This document shows positions 42,989 to 55,464 of a DNA stretch of 64,000 bases, piece by piece. The position numbers were made by a program, and so were the translations under genes. Numbering within the stretch: position 1 is the first letter of the stretch; every line of letters begins with the position of its first letter. The notes beneath the pieces are model-generated. The model did no database searches. It worked only from the letters and a program-made list of their open reading frames with translations, and was not told where the DNA came from. This stretch comes from Phaeosaccion multiseriatum (lineage: Eukaryota > Ochrophyta, other classes). The DNA lies in NCBI GenBank assembly GCA_965112735.1, contig OZ218956.1, forward strand, positions 2,046,001 to 2,110,000, in the 5' to 3' direction.

Positions 42989-43276
42989 CACATCTGGACA
43001 CGAGGGCTTATGCGAGAGCTGTTTGCGTCATTCGGCGACGATTAGCCGTAGCGCTCCAGCGGGCCCGACACGAACGATCGGTTCGACACAGGATCCTGGC
43101 TGGTATCAACTTTGTTCCAATGGGGAGAACTGATGAGTCAGAGGGACACGACCTCGAGGGCTAAGTTCCCCGGGGTCGACCGGGGCGGTGAGACATTACT
43201 TTTAGACAACCATAGATGGCACTTAAGGGTGTAATTGACCTGCCCGCCGAACAAGCCATTTTGATACACACAAAAA

Positions 43277-46200
43277 ATGGGTCCGCGACGGCGCAGCCTT
43301 GGGGCAACAGCGACAGCAAGGACAGGAACGTTGCTGGTGTCCCTCTCTCTGCTTCCCTCCTCCTTCCTGGTGGGTGCGGCTCCTCTCTCGGAGTCGCTCA
43401 CCACCTCCACTCTGGCCTCGTACTCTCTGGCAGCACGAACGGCACTACAAGGGGTGGACACCACGCCCAGAGACCGCTACTATGCCGTGAAGCTGCTTCA
43501 GGACATGCAGGTCATGGATCACGGAGGGTATGGACTAGCCTGCTCCTTCTTAGAGCGAGGTGAGAGGTGGTTTAATTGGGGAAGGGGAGGTAACGATAAA
43601 GGAGGAGCTCAGAGTTGCTAATTGTATGGTGGTGGTGGGGTCGGTCATGGTGCGGTATATATCAGCTCGGATTTCTGGCGATTGGCGGTAATGGAGGCTT
43701 CCTTTCCGCACAGCACGAAGGCGATGATAGGGAGGGTCAAGAAGGGGGGGAGAGGAAGGAAGAAGGGGGGGTAGGGAGGGATGCGATGTGGCTTGGGAGT
43801 GGAGGAGGGGAGAGAGGTGCCTCCAATCTCTTTTTCCTTTTTTTTCATTTCTTTGTCATTGTCCTTCCTTGTCCAACCTTTTCAAACTCTCCCCTCCCTC
43901 TCTTTTCCCTCCTTTCCCTCCCTCCCTCCCTCCATCCATCCATCTATCCACTGCCATCCTTCTTCTGTCCCTCCCCTCGCCAGACATGCCCTCCACCTCG
44001 TCCCTGGCGGACGCGTATTTCTCCCTAGCAGCGGCGAAGGAGTTCAGCTGCGAGCCTCCCTTACAGCTGCCCCCTCAGGCCAAGGCGGCCATCACCTCCG
44101 CCCTCTCCAAGGCGGACAAGAAGAAGAAGACGAAGGGCAACAACACTAGCAGCAGCAGTGGGGCATTGGAGGCGCTGGCTCATGGAGGTGTAGCGGCGGT
44201 GTTGGGCGGTATGGCACAGGCGGATGACATAATTGAGCGCCTCGCAGGACTGGTGGAGAAAGACGGGTCCGTTCCTCTGCCGGCAGGGCAAGAGGGCACA
44301 GGGCTGCAGCTTGCGAGGTGGGTGTGTGTGAGAGAGAGAGGGGGGGGGGGGGGAGGGGTGGGAAGACGTGCAAGGAAGGGAGATCTGCCTGTAAAGTATG
44401 TACAGCAGCGGTGTCCCCTATCTCTCCCTCTCCTCGTGACTTCGAACAATCATGTCCGCAGGAGAGAGTGACTGCGTTTGGGACATGAGTGAGTCAGTCA
44501 GTCACTCAATAGTCAGTCAGTGAGCCAGTCACTCACTCACTCACTCACTCAATTAAAAATCCACAGGAGGTTAGGTTCTTATGGCTTACTTTTCGCCCAC
44601 CTCCCGTCTTTCTCTTCCCTCTCTCGACCTGTTTATTGCGGTTCTTGCCGGCAGTATGGCAGCAACAGCCCTGTTGCAGCTATCGGAGCAGGCCACGGAG
44701 AAGGGAAAGGGCGTCGCGAAGGAGGCAGGTTAGAAATGGCTCTGTCCGTTGCAAATCGCCAAGAGACTGATGAATCATTGCACAAAGTGAAAGGAAAGGA
44801 GGCAGAGCAGGAGGGGATTGGCAGGAGGGGATTGCGAGGAGCGGAGGGGAGCGAACAAGAAGCTATGGTGTACGGACGCACGCACGCACGCACGCGCCGC
44901 GAGGAAGGAAGCGATACGGATCATCTCACCTCCTTCCCTCCCCACCCTTCTCCTCCCCCCCCCCCTTCTCTCCCTACTCAGCCAAGCGGCTGGGTCAGAA
45001 CGTCTCCCTTGACGCCCTCCTCCTCGCCCCCGTCAACGCTCTTCTCGGAAGAGACGACCCTATCTCCCTCAAGGCCAAGGCACTCAAAGCGATAGCAGGA
45101 GCCCTCCTCGACTCCCGTGCCGCCCCATCCATACCTACTATGTTTGAGGTCTTTGACGGACTCAAGTATGTGGCCATGTATGAGCGGAGTCCCATGGCCA
45201 TCTCCCTCACGCCAACGGTGGTGGAGCTTTCGTCGTCGTCTGACGGAGGCGCTGTGGTGAGGAGAGGGGGGAGGGGAGGGGGGGAGGGAAGGGGGGGGAG
45301 AAGGAGGAGGGGGGGAAGAGAGGAGGGCGAGGAGCGAGAGAGGAAACGGAGGGAGAGGAGGGGGTGAGAGAGAACGAGGGGGAGAAGACAAGAGAGAGAA
45401 CCACACTCTCTCGCGATGGGACGATTTCCCCCCACCCACACAATTGACTCACGCAAGACTAGCAAACGCACACACGCTGGTGATGTGACGGTCTTGTTTT
45501 ACTCATTGTTGTGTTCCCTTTTTGTTGTCGTGTGTTTTGTTTCCTTCCGTTTTTGGTTTGTTTGCTTGCTTGCTTGCTTGGTTGCTTTTTTGTTTGTTTG
45601 TTTGTTTGCTTGCTTGTTTCCCCGAATGTGAATACATTCATTGTTGAAAAGGTGAGTATGTCCGTCTTGAATCTCTTCGGTAAGCATGTGGAGCTGTCCA
45701 GCCCTCCTACCCTAGTCGGCATGAGCCTGGCGATGGCATCGGCAGCAGCGGGCAAAGACAAGGACAAGGACAAGGACAAGGGCGTATTGGGGGAGGAGCA
45801 AAAGGGGGCGGTGCTGAGGAGAATCGGGGACGGGCTGTGGGAGCTGCCAGTACCCGAGGGGCTGGACCCAGGATCTTACTATGTGGAGGTATGTAAGAGT
45901 ATACGTAAGCGGATGTGTAAGGAAGAGGAAGGGTTTCAGTTTCTGTTTGGTAGACGCTGGGAAGAGACGGGAGGAAATGAATTCAGCGGACAGAGGGCAC
46001 CGAAGGAAGAAGAAGATACAACCCTGACAACCCCGATGCAACCCCGACATAACCGTGAACGTACCACCAACAGGTCGGCCTGAATCGAAAAGCAGTGGAC
46101 ACTGGAGACGGTAAGCCCCCCAAGGAGCAGCGTGCCAGGCTCCTTCTCACCCTCTCCACGTCGGGTGCCATCTCCGAGGCGACCGTGGCGGTTTCGCACA

Positions 46201-48331
46201 GTCGCAACCCCGACTCTGGCGACAGTTACTCAACGCCCCTTATGGCAGGAGTGGTGCACGCCAACGCCAATGACGCACAGCTGTTGCACATCTCCTGGCT
46301 CTTACAGATGGCAGCGCCGGGTGCGAAGCTGCTGCCGCATCAGCACTTTGTCAGGTGGGTGGGCTTCGTATCGTGATGGAGGAGAATGGAGAGAGAGTAG
46401 GGAGCGATACAGAGGAGATGAGAGACAGAGAGAGCGAAGACAGAGAATACACACACACAGAGACAGAGAGTAAGGTACAGGACAAGAAGAGGGCAGTTTT
46501 GAATTGCAGACAAAGCAAGGGAGCTCTACCTTAGGATTGACGGTCAACTCTCATCTCTTGTTCGTCCCCTGGGCTGAGCTCTTCTATACCCTTCCCTTCC
46601 TCCCCACTTCCTTCCCTCCTGTCCTTCCCCTCCCTCCTCTCCCCTTCCCTTCCCTTCCTCTCCATTTCCTTCCCTCCTGTCCTTCCCCTCCCTCCCCTCC
46701 CCTTTCCTTCTCTTCGCCTCCACGGAACAGACTGACTCACTTGGACACAGGCCTGGACACTTTCTTCGTGGCAAAGCCCAAGGCAGGCCAGGCAGGAGCC
46801 TTTGTTGTGAGCATCCCTCTACTGGACGAGGTGAGTAGGCAGTGGCAAAGTCAACCGAGAAGAGACCAATGTTGCTATGTGCCCGACTAGAGAATGCCCC
46901 CCCCACCCCCCCACCCACCCACCCACCCGTCTGTCCTGACACTCCCCCCTGACTGTCCCGTCACCCTCCTCTCTCTCCATCCTGCCATCCATTGCCATCT
47001 TCACCCGTCTGTCCTGATACCCCTCCCTCCTCTCCATTTTCTCTTAGGTGATTTCTATTAAGTCAATAAATACCCCTTCCTCCATCTGTCCTGACACCCC
47101 CACCCCCTCCTCCAGGCCTCAACGTTCCTGTCTCGCTCTGGCGAATACAGCATCACCATCTTGGCGGGTGACGCGTCGCTCTCCAACGGCGCCGCAGAGC
47201 TCTCTGCGGGAGAGGTGAGGATGATAACGGATGGCAGAGGATGGCAGTGGATGGCAGAGGGTGGGGTGGCATTGGAGCCAACCAGAAGGCACAATGTTTC
47301 GAATGTGTTATTGGAAATTAAACTCTCCTTTCCTTTCCCACCCTACCCTGCCCTGCCCTGCCCGCACACCTCCTCCACCATGCCCCATATACCTCTACCC
47401 TGCCCCACACCCCTCCACCCTGCCCTGCCCAACTACTACCCTACCCACACATCCCCCCCCCCCCCCCTGCCTGTGTACAACAACACCTCCACAACAACAA
47501 CCTACTTAACACAGATCACCCTAAAGTTCCCCGACGTGGAGGAGGCAAGCTTCGCCCTGTACGAGAGGCCCCTCTTGCACGACTCTGACGTTGCCCTCCT
47601 CGCCCTCCCGGAGAAGCATCACACCTTCCGCCAGGCCGACTCGAGGCCCCCCACCGCCGTGTCAAGGTTATTTACCATCGTCATGCTCGTTCCGCTCGCC
47701 GTGTTCGTGTGGACGGTCAAGTCACTGAAGGTTTGTGTTGAGGGAGGGAGGGAGCGAGGGAGGGAGGGTTGGAGGCCAGGGGGGTGCTTTAAACCTTGTT
47801 ACCGCGTTCCGTTGCGCACGCGGCACTGACTGCACTGCAGGCTGCTGAGCTCTCTCTCTCAAGACAGGCAGAAAGCGACGCACTTCCTCTGGCTCGACTC
47901 CTTCAGTCCTCGGTCTGAGTAGCTTTTTATTGGCCAAAGTATCATGACTCTTACTTCCTTCGCTCCTTTTCTCTCCCCTCCCTCCCTCCTACCCTTCTGC
48001 GCTGTACCGCGTTGCGTTTCGCCGTGTGGCGCCTCTCTCGCCTATCCCGAACGCCCTGTCCACACAAACACAAACACAAACACAAAACACACAGGCCAAT
48101 GTAGACGGCCTACCCGAGGCAGGATCACTGGCCCGAAGCATGTGCTGGGCCTTCCAGGGGCTACTGGGGGCCTTCCTGCTGCTCTTTGTGTGGTACTGGG
48201 TGAATCTGACCATGATCACCACACTCACCTACGCAGTGCCTCTGTCCGTCTTGACGGTGATGGTGGGGAGACAAGCGCTCATTGGGCTTGTGGAGTCCCG
48301 AGAGGGGGCGACAGCCGACACCAAGTACTAA
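43277..48331 (+). CDS. RPN2: Ribophorin II, oligosaccharyltransferase subunit
   Basis: Ten exons: 43277-43559, 43984-44317, 44655-44728, 44982-45256, 45652-45888, 46074-46354, 46731-46830, 47116-47214, 47515-47730, 48095-48331; 711 residues, phases consistent. It is a structural subunit of the ER oligosaccharyltransferase that N-glycosylates nascent proteins. The N-terminus has basic residues then a hydrophobic core (GTLLVSLSLLPSSFLVGAA), a signal peptide. The lumenal part is helical then beta-rich (SGEYSITILAGD, ITLKFPD). The C-terminus has the family's three membrane spans: LFTIVMLVPLAVFVWTV after RPPTAVS, LLGAFLLLFVWYWVNL, and LTYAVPLSVLTVMV. Length is slightly above the usual 630-690. It converges with NOP9, 173 bp away. 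Confidence 0.92.
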
Positions 48332-48504
48332 TGACCCTGGGGGGAGATGAAAAGTAATATTATTATCACTCAGCACACCTCACTCAGCACCGCTCCAGAT
48401 GTTTTTATTTCTCTTCAAAAAAAGAAAATTAAAACTAAAGGGATACAGTAATGAGGGAAGGAGAAACTGTAGTGGATCCCAGTTTGTGGAGCTCTCGTCG
48501 TCTC

Positions 48505-51500
48505 TCATAATAGAGACTCCTTCTTCTTGGCCTTCTTCTCTTTCTTGTCCTTCTTCCTCTCCGTACGCTCTTCCTTCCTCTCCTTCTTCTTTCTTCTCCT
48601 CTCTTCCTCCTTGCCCTCTCTGTCTAGCTCCTCCCCCCCCTCCTCCTTCCCCTCCTCTCCCACAACCTTCTTTTCTCGCCCTTTACCCCTGCTACGGACC
48701 CGCCGCCGCTTCGTCCCTCCTCCAGCCCGCACCCCTTCCCCTTCTCCTCCCCCTCCCTCCCCACCACTCCCCCCACTCGCTCCCTTGCCCCGCCGCTCGG
48801 CGCCCCCCCCCTCCTTCTTCCGCTTCCGCCCCTTTCCCTCCCCTACACTAAAAATGTCCTTCAAAAGGTCGTCCCGGTTCTCCCTGGCCGTCAGTGCCGA
48901 GGTCCACTCCTTCGGATCTCTCCGGAACCGTTCCACCATACACTCCCGCATCACGGACCGTCCCGAGGGCACCGCTGCCATCCTCGCCACCGCCCCGTCC
49001 GAAGCCCCCAGCTCCTCCACTATGCCCCGCTTGGCCGTTACGTCCGCCCCGCACGAGCGGTAGCACTTGAGCACGCAGTGCCATCCCACTCTGTCGCAGG
49101 CGAGGTTGACGTAGTGGCCCTTGAGTCTCCTCACAATGGCCTTCACGCCCACGGAGCCAAGCATGGCCACATTCTTGTTCGAGTTCGATTTTGTTGTCGT
49201 TGTTGTTGTTGTTGCGCTGTCGAGAATGGGGTCGAGCAGGCAGCGACTCGCCATGTTGTCTCTGGCCACCCCTGCCAACATTGCTTCGGGCAGGGCCGCC
49301 ACCGCCTTGACGATTGGGGCCGACACTTTGCCCTCAAACTGCAGGAGGTGCCGCACAATCTGCGCCCCCGGCACGTTGACGGTGAGTCGCGTCACCCCTC
49401 CCTCCCCCGGAAGGCGGATGTTGATCAGCCCTTCTACCCAGCGCCGGGCATCTGCGTACTCGTCTCGGTCCTTTGTGTCATCGGGCGCTGCTCCTCCTCC
49501 TCCTCCTCCTCCTCCTCCTCCTCCTCCTCCTCCTCCTCCTCCTCCTCCTCCTCCTCCTCCTCCTCTTCCTTCCATGCTGGCGAGCTGTGCTCGTCCAATG
49601 GCCTTGACGGTCTCTGCTTGCCCCCCTTCTTCACTGATCCCGAGGCGTAGACAGGCTTGTGCGGCCCTCCACAACACCCCGAGTCGATTACCCGTGACGA
49701 GCGGCCCAGCAATGCTCTGGACTTCTCGTAGTAGAGAGAGCGCCACCGTCTTGTCCCCCACTCTGTTCAGCATGGCCTGTGGACGGAGGCAGTGGACAAG
49801 GGTGGGACGAGGTAGACAGAGGCATAGACAGATGAGGGGGAAGAGAGAGGGAGGAGGGAGGGAGGGAGGGAGGGGGGGGGGAGGAGGGAGGTAGAAGAGG
49901 GAGATGGAGGAGAGAGGAAGAGAGATGGAGGCGAGCGAAGAGGAGAGAGAGAGAGGCGTCCAACAAAGACAGAGAGGGAGGGAGGTGGCAGTGGAGGGCG
50001 TGGTTGCAAGCTACGTGGTATGTGGATGATGATGGTGTCAGGACGTTGTCAGCTCTCTCCCTTTGGTATTATTCACACAAATACACACACAGACTAAAAA
50101 CAGTCAGACAGACAGACAGACAGACAGATAGACAGACATACACACACACACACACACGTACCTGCACGAGGAAGTTGCTGACAGGGTGCTGGCAATACTC
50201 AAGCAGCTTTCCCTCGAAGCAGCGTGAGTAGAGAGCGGAGAAGAAGGCCTCTGGACACAGCCAAATGACCGCCTCCATAAAGTGACTGGCAGTCGACTCT
50301 CCAGACATGCGGTATACCACATCCGCACTCTTGGCGGGGTCAGCCCATCCCAGCACCTTCTCCACGAGCTCGAGGCCGCTACTCTCCCGCGGAAGGTTCG
50401 GGGTCGGGGCCCTTCTCTCTACCCCCCCTGGCTGCAATTTGAGGTTGAGATTGGCCTCCAGCTGCAGCAAGAGGATCAAGAGCGGGCCGGCGAAGGAGTG
50501 GCAACAGGCTTGTTGGAGGTCTGTAACCTCGAGCTCCACGAGAGACTTGCCCACCGCCTTTAGCGCTGGCAAGAAGGTCGGAGGCACAGGGTGGCGTTCC
50601 GCACTCTCGCACAGCCACCGATCGAGGGGGTCGGCATCCATACCTCCCTGCGGCTTGCCTCCTCCTCCTAATAATGCCCCCCCACCCCCTCCGCCCCTGC
50701 CTCCCTCTCCAGCAGCAAAGGCCGCCCCCCTGACGGCCTCTTGCCGGGCCTTGATCGGGTTGGCGTGCTTGGCGTGCTTGCCTCGCGTCTGACGATCCGC
50801 CAGCTTGGGCATGCCCCCCAGTGCGCACAGAAACGCCCTCGCAGTGTGAGTCCCGCTCACGTCTGCGGCCAAATCTGCCCAGGAGCCCCGCAGCTCGTCG
50901 GTAAGCTGGACGAGAATGTGGCGCAGGAGCGGGAGGGGGGCTGCTGGCGCTGAGGAAGCCTCTCCTCCTCCTGCTGCTGCTGCGCCTGCCCCTTCGTCGT
51001 CACTACTGTCGTCTGAGCCCGACGACGACGACGACGACGAAGCCGAATCGTCTTGCCCTGCCTTGTTCTCGAGTGCTGCCTGCTGCTCCCCCTCGCCTTC
51101 GCCGTCCTTGAACGGGTGATCCAGAGCCTCGCGCTCCACTAATGCAGGTACGGCACCTAAAAGGGTCTGCAGCACGTGGCTGGAGAATCGATTGGTGGCG
51201 AGAGACAGCAGGTACGACCGGCATCTGCTGAGCAAGACTCGCATCTGCACGCAGCTGAGCCCGCTCGTGGCCATCTTCTCAAGGACGACACTACCCCTCT
51301 TGTCCTGCATCACCGAAGCTGTCTCGTGCTGAATCTCCTCGAGCACGTTGTCAATGAGGGAGCTCAAGCCGAGTTCGTCCTCCTCCTCCTCCTCCTCCCC
51401 TCCTCCCTCGTCTCCACCCCCACTTGCAGAAGCACCTCGGTACGACTTGCGCAACTGCATCTTCCTCTGCTCCTGTATGTGCTCGTCAAGGTCCATGCCG

Positions 51501-51559
51501 ACCTTGTCCAAGTAGGCTATGGTGGACTTGTCCGGCCGTCGGGGATGGTTGAAGTCCAT
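48505..51559 (-). CDS. NOP9: Nucleolar pumilio-type protein NOP9
   Basis: Two exons: 51559-50162 and 49776-48505; 889 residues. The start is the ATG at 51557-51559, giving MDFNHPRRP. NOP9 binds pre-rRNA and is needed for 18S maturation in the nucleolus. PUF-like repeats are spread along the protein: DKRGSVVLEKMA, TNRFSSHVLQTLL, GTHTARAFLCAL, GESTASHFMEAV, CQHPVSNFLVQAML, RDNMASRCLLDPI, CDRVGWHCVLKCY. Between them are acidic and Ser-rich inserts and, in exon 2, a tract of about 25 Gly from a CTC/GAG-type triplet repeat (49490-49566). The tail is Lys/Glu-rich (KKDKKEKKAKKKESLL), a likely nucleolar signal. The intron is about 385 bp with (CA)n near its donor. Confidence 0.85.
49490..49566 (-). 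repeat. Triplet repeat encoding poly-Gly in NOP9
   Basis: About 25 CTC-type triplets, read GGA/GGG on the gene strand, uninterrupted and in frame. Confidence 0.95.
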
Positions 51560-52319
51560 GGTGTGGCGCCTCTCCCCCTCCCTTCTTTTTTTCCGTCCTA
51601 CTCTCTCTGTATCTGCCTCTTCTTCTGCACTGTCTTCACGCACTCACTGATCAGATACTCCAGAGCGTAGGGTAGGACGTTGATGGCTCCTACCAGCCCA
51701 GGACTTTATGGAGATGGCCATGGCCGCGCAGCCCCCCAAAATCGATTCCTTGACTTAGGAAGTCGATTCCTAAACAAAAATCGATCGATGTCCGATGTCC
51801 TGAGGGCCAGACAGTGTGAAAAAAAAAAGTTACCACAAAACAACAAAAAGTAAGTACAGAGATGCGGCATGAGCCGTATAGAGAGCGTTACGAGGGAAAT
51901 CCAGTGCCTCGGTGGTATTGCGAAGGCCATGGACGGTCAGCAAGATAAATATGTGTTGAAGCCTCCACGCATGCACCTGGTTCCTTGGTCGGTCGTTCTG
52001 TCCTCAGTTGCTGTCTCACTTACGGGTATCCCTCTTGAACCCACGCTGGGGGAACTTTCTTACATATCTGTGGAATTGCCTCGAGTTGTTCTGTCGTTCC
52101 GAGGAGTGGGAGGCAGCACTTTTCCCGCTTGTGTAAGTCTCCTCTTACGGGCCCTCCTCCTGCCCAACTGCCTTTCAACGAGTCCAGCAGGTCTCAAACT
52201 TAACCTCCACCCCCCCCACTCTCTGTATCTGTCCCTTGTATCTGTCCTCTCTTGCCCTTGCCTCCCCGCTTCAACCAATGCTCGCCTGCTGCCGACTCAT
52301 TGGACTCTCTCAGCTTGCA
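51560..52319. promoter_or_regulatory. Divergent promoter region (NOP9 / pyrophosphatase)
   Basis: 760 bp between two start codons of divergent genes. An A-rich patch at 51820-51850 and AT-rich palindromic ATCGATCGAT near 51779-51788 are visible. No gene was recognised. Confidence 0.45.
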
Positions 52320-54458
52320 ATGAAGACGACGACTTCCATGACTGCGGTCCTCGCCATTCTTGGGTCGGCAACGGCCTTCAACATGGCCCCCGTCGCTTCT
52401 TCCCTGCGCGCGGTAAGGAAGGGGCGAATGTATCATGAATAGGGGGCGCTCTCGGTCCCTCATGATGGGGAGGGGAGGGAAGCTCCCGCTGCCTGTCCAG
52501 CTCTGAACGGAGAACGTAGATACATGGAAACAGTGTTCTTGCCACTATCACTGTGCCATTGACGCTGTGTAGTACCGTGTCACATCCATCGCGGAGTGGT
52601 GCGGGGGGAGGGGAAGGAGGGAGGGGAGTTGTCAGAGATAGCCATCTCTCCTATGAAGAGCGCTCTCACCCTTGCCCGGCCACTCTAACAACTCCTTCTC
52701 TCCCTCCTTCCTTCCCTTCACACCTTCTGTGCTCTGTGTTGTTGCTCCCTCCTTCCCTCCCTCCACACATTCCGTGCTCTGTGTTGTTGCCCCTCTCTCC
52801 TATGCTCTGTGTTGTTGCCCCTCCTCCTCCTTCTCTCCCTCCTTCCCTCCCTCCACACCTTCTGTGCTCTATGTTGTTGCTCCTCCTCCTCCTTCTTCTC
52901 CTGCCTCTCCCTCCCCCCCCCTCCTCCTCCTCCTCCTCCTCCTCCTCCTCCTTCTCCTCCTCCCTCGCCCCCCACCCCTCCTCCTTCTCCTCCTCCTCCC
53001 CCCCACCCCACTCCACACCCTCACCCTCAAAGGCCGCCTCCTCCTCCGCCCTCCAGCGCAGCAGCCGAGCCAGCACCACCGCCCCCCGCGGCCTGCGCAC
53101 CCTCGTAGCCATGGCCGACTACAAGCGCACGCAGAAGGGAGAGGACAAGACCGAGGAGTACCGCGTCTTCTACAGCGACGCGGACGGCAAGGACATCTCG
53201 CCCTGGCACGACATCCCGCTGTCCGCAGACGGGGGCAAGACGTACAATTATGTATGCGAGATCCCCAAGTACGGCACTGCCAAGATGGAGATTGCCACCA
53301 AGGAGCCTCTCAACCCCATCGCGCAGGACATTAAGAAGGGCGCGCTCAGGTACACGATGAAGCAACACCGTCCGTGATCAACACCGTGATTAATTGTTTT
53401 GCGTTTTGTGTTTTGCGCATTGTACGTTTGTGTGGCGGGTTTTTGTAAGCGTGTTCGTGCGAGGTGCGAGTGCGTGTGTGTGCGTGATGATGAGTGATGA
53501 TTTATGTAACTACTACTTAAACCCCTTATCCAAACCTCTCCCATCCTTACCCTCCTTCCCTCCCTCCCTTCCTTCATTCCTTCCTTCCTTTCTTCCTTTC
53601 TTCCTTACAGGTACTACCACGGCCCCATCTTCTGGAACTACGGTTACATTCCCCAGACGTGGGAAGATCCTTCCGTCAAGCACCCGGAGCTCGGGGTGAT
53701 GGGCGATGGAGATCCCGTTGACGTTGTGGAGATTGGTAGCACCAAGCTAGGAGAGGGCGACTGCTCCAAGATCAAGCCTCTGGGCTGCCTCGCCATGATT
53801 GACGATGGAGAGTTGGACTGGAAGGTGATTGCCATTTGTGAATCGGACCCCATGGCCAAGGAGCTTAACGACATTGCGGATGTGGAGGAGAAGATGCCGG
53901 GCACGGTGTCGGGCATTCGCGAGTGGTTCAGGTAAGAAGGAGGGGTGGGGTGGGATATGAGTTTGGTAGTCAGGAAGTAGAGTACCTTGACATCACCGTG
54001 TTTCTTTCTCTCTCTCTCTCTCTCTCTCTTCCTCTGCTCTCTCCCTCTCTCTCTCCGTCTCTCCCCCCCCCCCCCCCTCTCTTCCTCTTCTCTCTCCCTC
54101 TCTCTCCTCTCTCTCTCTCTCTATCTCTCCCTATATATCTTTCTCTCCCTCTCCCTCTCCCTCTCTATCTAGTACTGACGCCGCCGCTATCGATATCGGG
54201 TCTTCTCTCTGATCATGATGCGATATCGTCCTGATGCCTCGTTCAGATGTGGTAAAAAACCCAAAACTCAAACTGCAACTTGTCCTATTCTCCAGGTGGT
54301 ACAAGACGCCCGACGACAAGCCCCTCAACGAGTTCGGCTTCGACGAGAAGGCTCTCGACCAGAAGGAGACCGTGGCCGTCATCAAGGAGTGCAATGAGCA
54401 CTGGGAGAACCTCATGTCGGGCAAGACAGAGAAGGGCAAGATGTGGACCGGCAAATAG
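52320..54458 (+). CDS. Soluble inorganic pyrophosphatase (family I), plastid-type precursor
   Basis: Four exons: 52320-52412, 53033-53349, 53611-53931, 54296-54458; 297 residues with consistent phases. It hydrolyses pyrophosphate to two phosphates, pulling biosynthetic reactions forward. The family I signature DGDPVDVVE is present, as are HGPIFWNYGYIPQTWEDP (substrate pocket), YKRTQKG..EYRVF, PKYGTAKMEIATKEPLNPI and DDGELDWKV. Exon 1 alone encodes MKTTTSMTAVLAILGSATAF followed by NMAP and a Ser/Arg-rich stretch: a signal peptide with Phe right after the cleavage site, then a transit-like segment. This fits the ASAFAP-type bipartite plastid presequence of heterokonts. Exon shuffling of a presequence exon is suggested by the 620-bp first intron. 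Confidence 0.93.
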
Positions 54459-54957
54459 ACAGCGGGGGGGCGGCAGAGAACAAGGCGAGACAATAGGATG
54501 GATGACGATAGTTAGGAGGACGGTGTGTCGTAGATAGAAAGATTATATATATATAATGGCACCAGAGCTGCTGCTCTTTGCCTCAAGCCGGTGGGCACGT
54601 CTGTCTCTCTGCCCATACGCTGCCGCCTGCCCATCCATCTAGCCGCTACGGTGTAGGTGCTACTTTTACTTTTCTCCCTGCCGCCGCTGCTGCTCACTTC
54701 ATGTACAGACACAAGCGGGGGGGCAGGGGTCTGTCAATGACATAATCTCTCTTACTCTTAGTCAATGTGTGTCCCACCCCCACCCTCCCTCCTCCTCATC
54801 CTCACCCCCGGCTGCCATCAGCTGCCATCAGAACTCAAGGCTCGGCTTGTCTCTCCTCTCCTCGTCATCTCATCCCATCTCGTCTCGGAGACCTGCCTAC
54901 CTGCCATCCATGGCACACCTTCCCCTCCCCCTCCCTTTGTCTCAGAGTGTCAGAGCA
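54459..54957. other. Intergenic region between convergent PPase and TMEM260-like genes
   Basis: 499 bp holding both 3' ends. A (TA)n stretch at 54545-54556 and two CTGCCATCAG repeats near 54813-54830 are visible. No gene was recognised. Confidence 0.5.
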
Positions 54958-55431
54958 TCACCCCATGCGCCGACCCGAGTAGGGATTGACTCCCTCATAG
55001 AGAAGCCGTTCAATCTCCGCCACCATCGCCCGCTCGGAGTCGATCTCTACCGTTGCTGCTGCACTCATTCCCCCCCCACCGTCCGCTACCCCCCATTCTC
55101 CGCCTCCATCCCGCTCCCCGCCCGCCGCCGCCGTCGCCGCCTCCGCCTCATCGGTTAGTCTCTGCCTCTCCCAGGCATGGACAGTGTCGACATACAGCCT
55201 CCAGTAGTCCTTCAAACACTTGCTGGCGTCTCTCTGTCTGGCGTCGCTGCCAGGCAAGTTTAGCGTTCCCTCAATGTCCTCCAACATACCACACACAATG
55301 CCCGCATTTCTCCACACGTTTGGCATGACAAGGAAGGGTGAGGCCATCCCCTCCTTGTCCAAAAGCATCACCCGCACCGGACCCTTCCTTCCGCCGCCCC
55401 TTCCGATGTTGCTGCGACTCCTCCTGCGGCG

Positions 55432-55464
<33 letters not shown>

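Larger units (their letters stand above)
40492..43276. other. Repeat-rich intergenic region (Ada3 to RPN2)
   Basis: No gene was recognised. It contains the 35-bp repeats, a degenerate TIR relative near 40759-40870, CA-rich DNA at 41120-41240, a poly-C run at 41245-41256, the TIR element at 41292-42988, and a short RPN2 promoter region from about 42996 to 43276. Confidence 0.7.
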
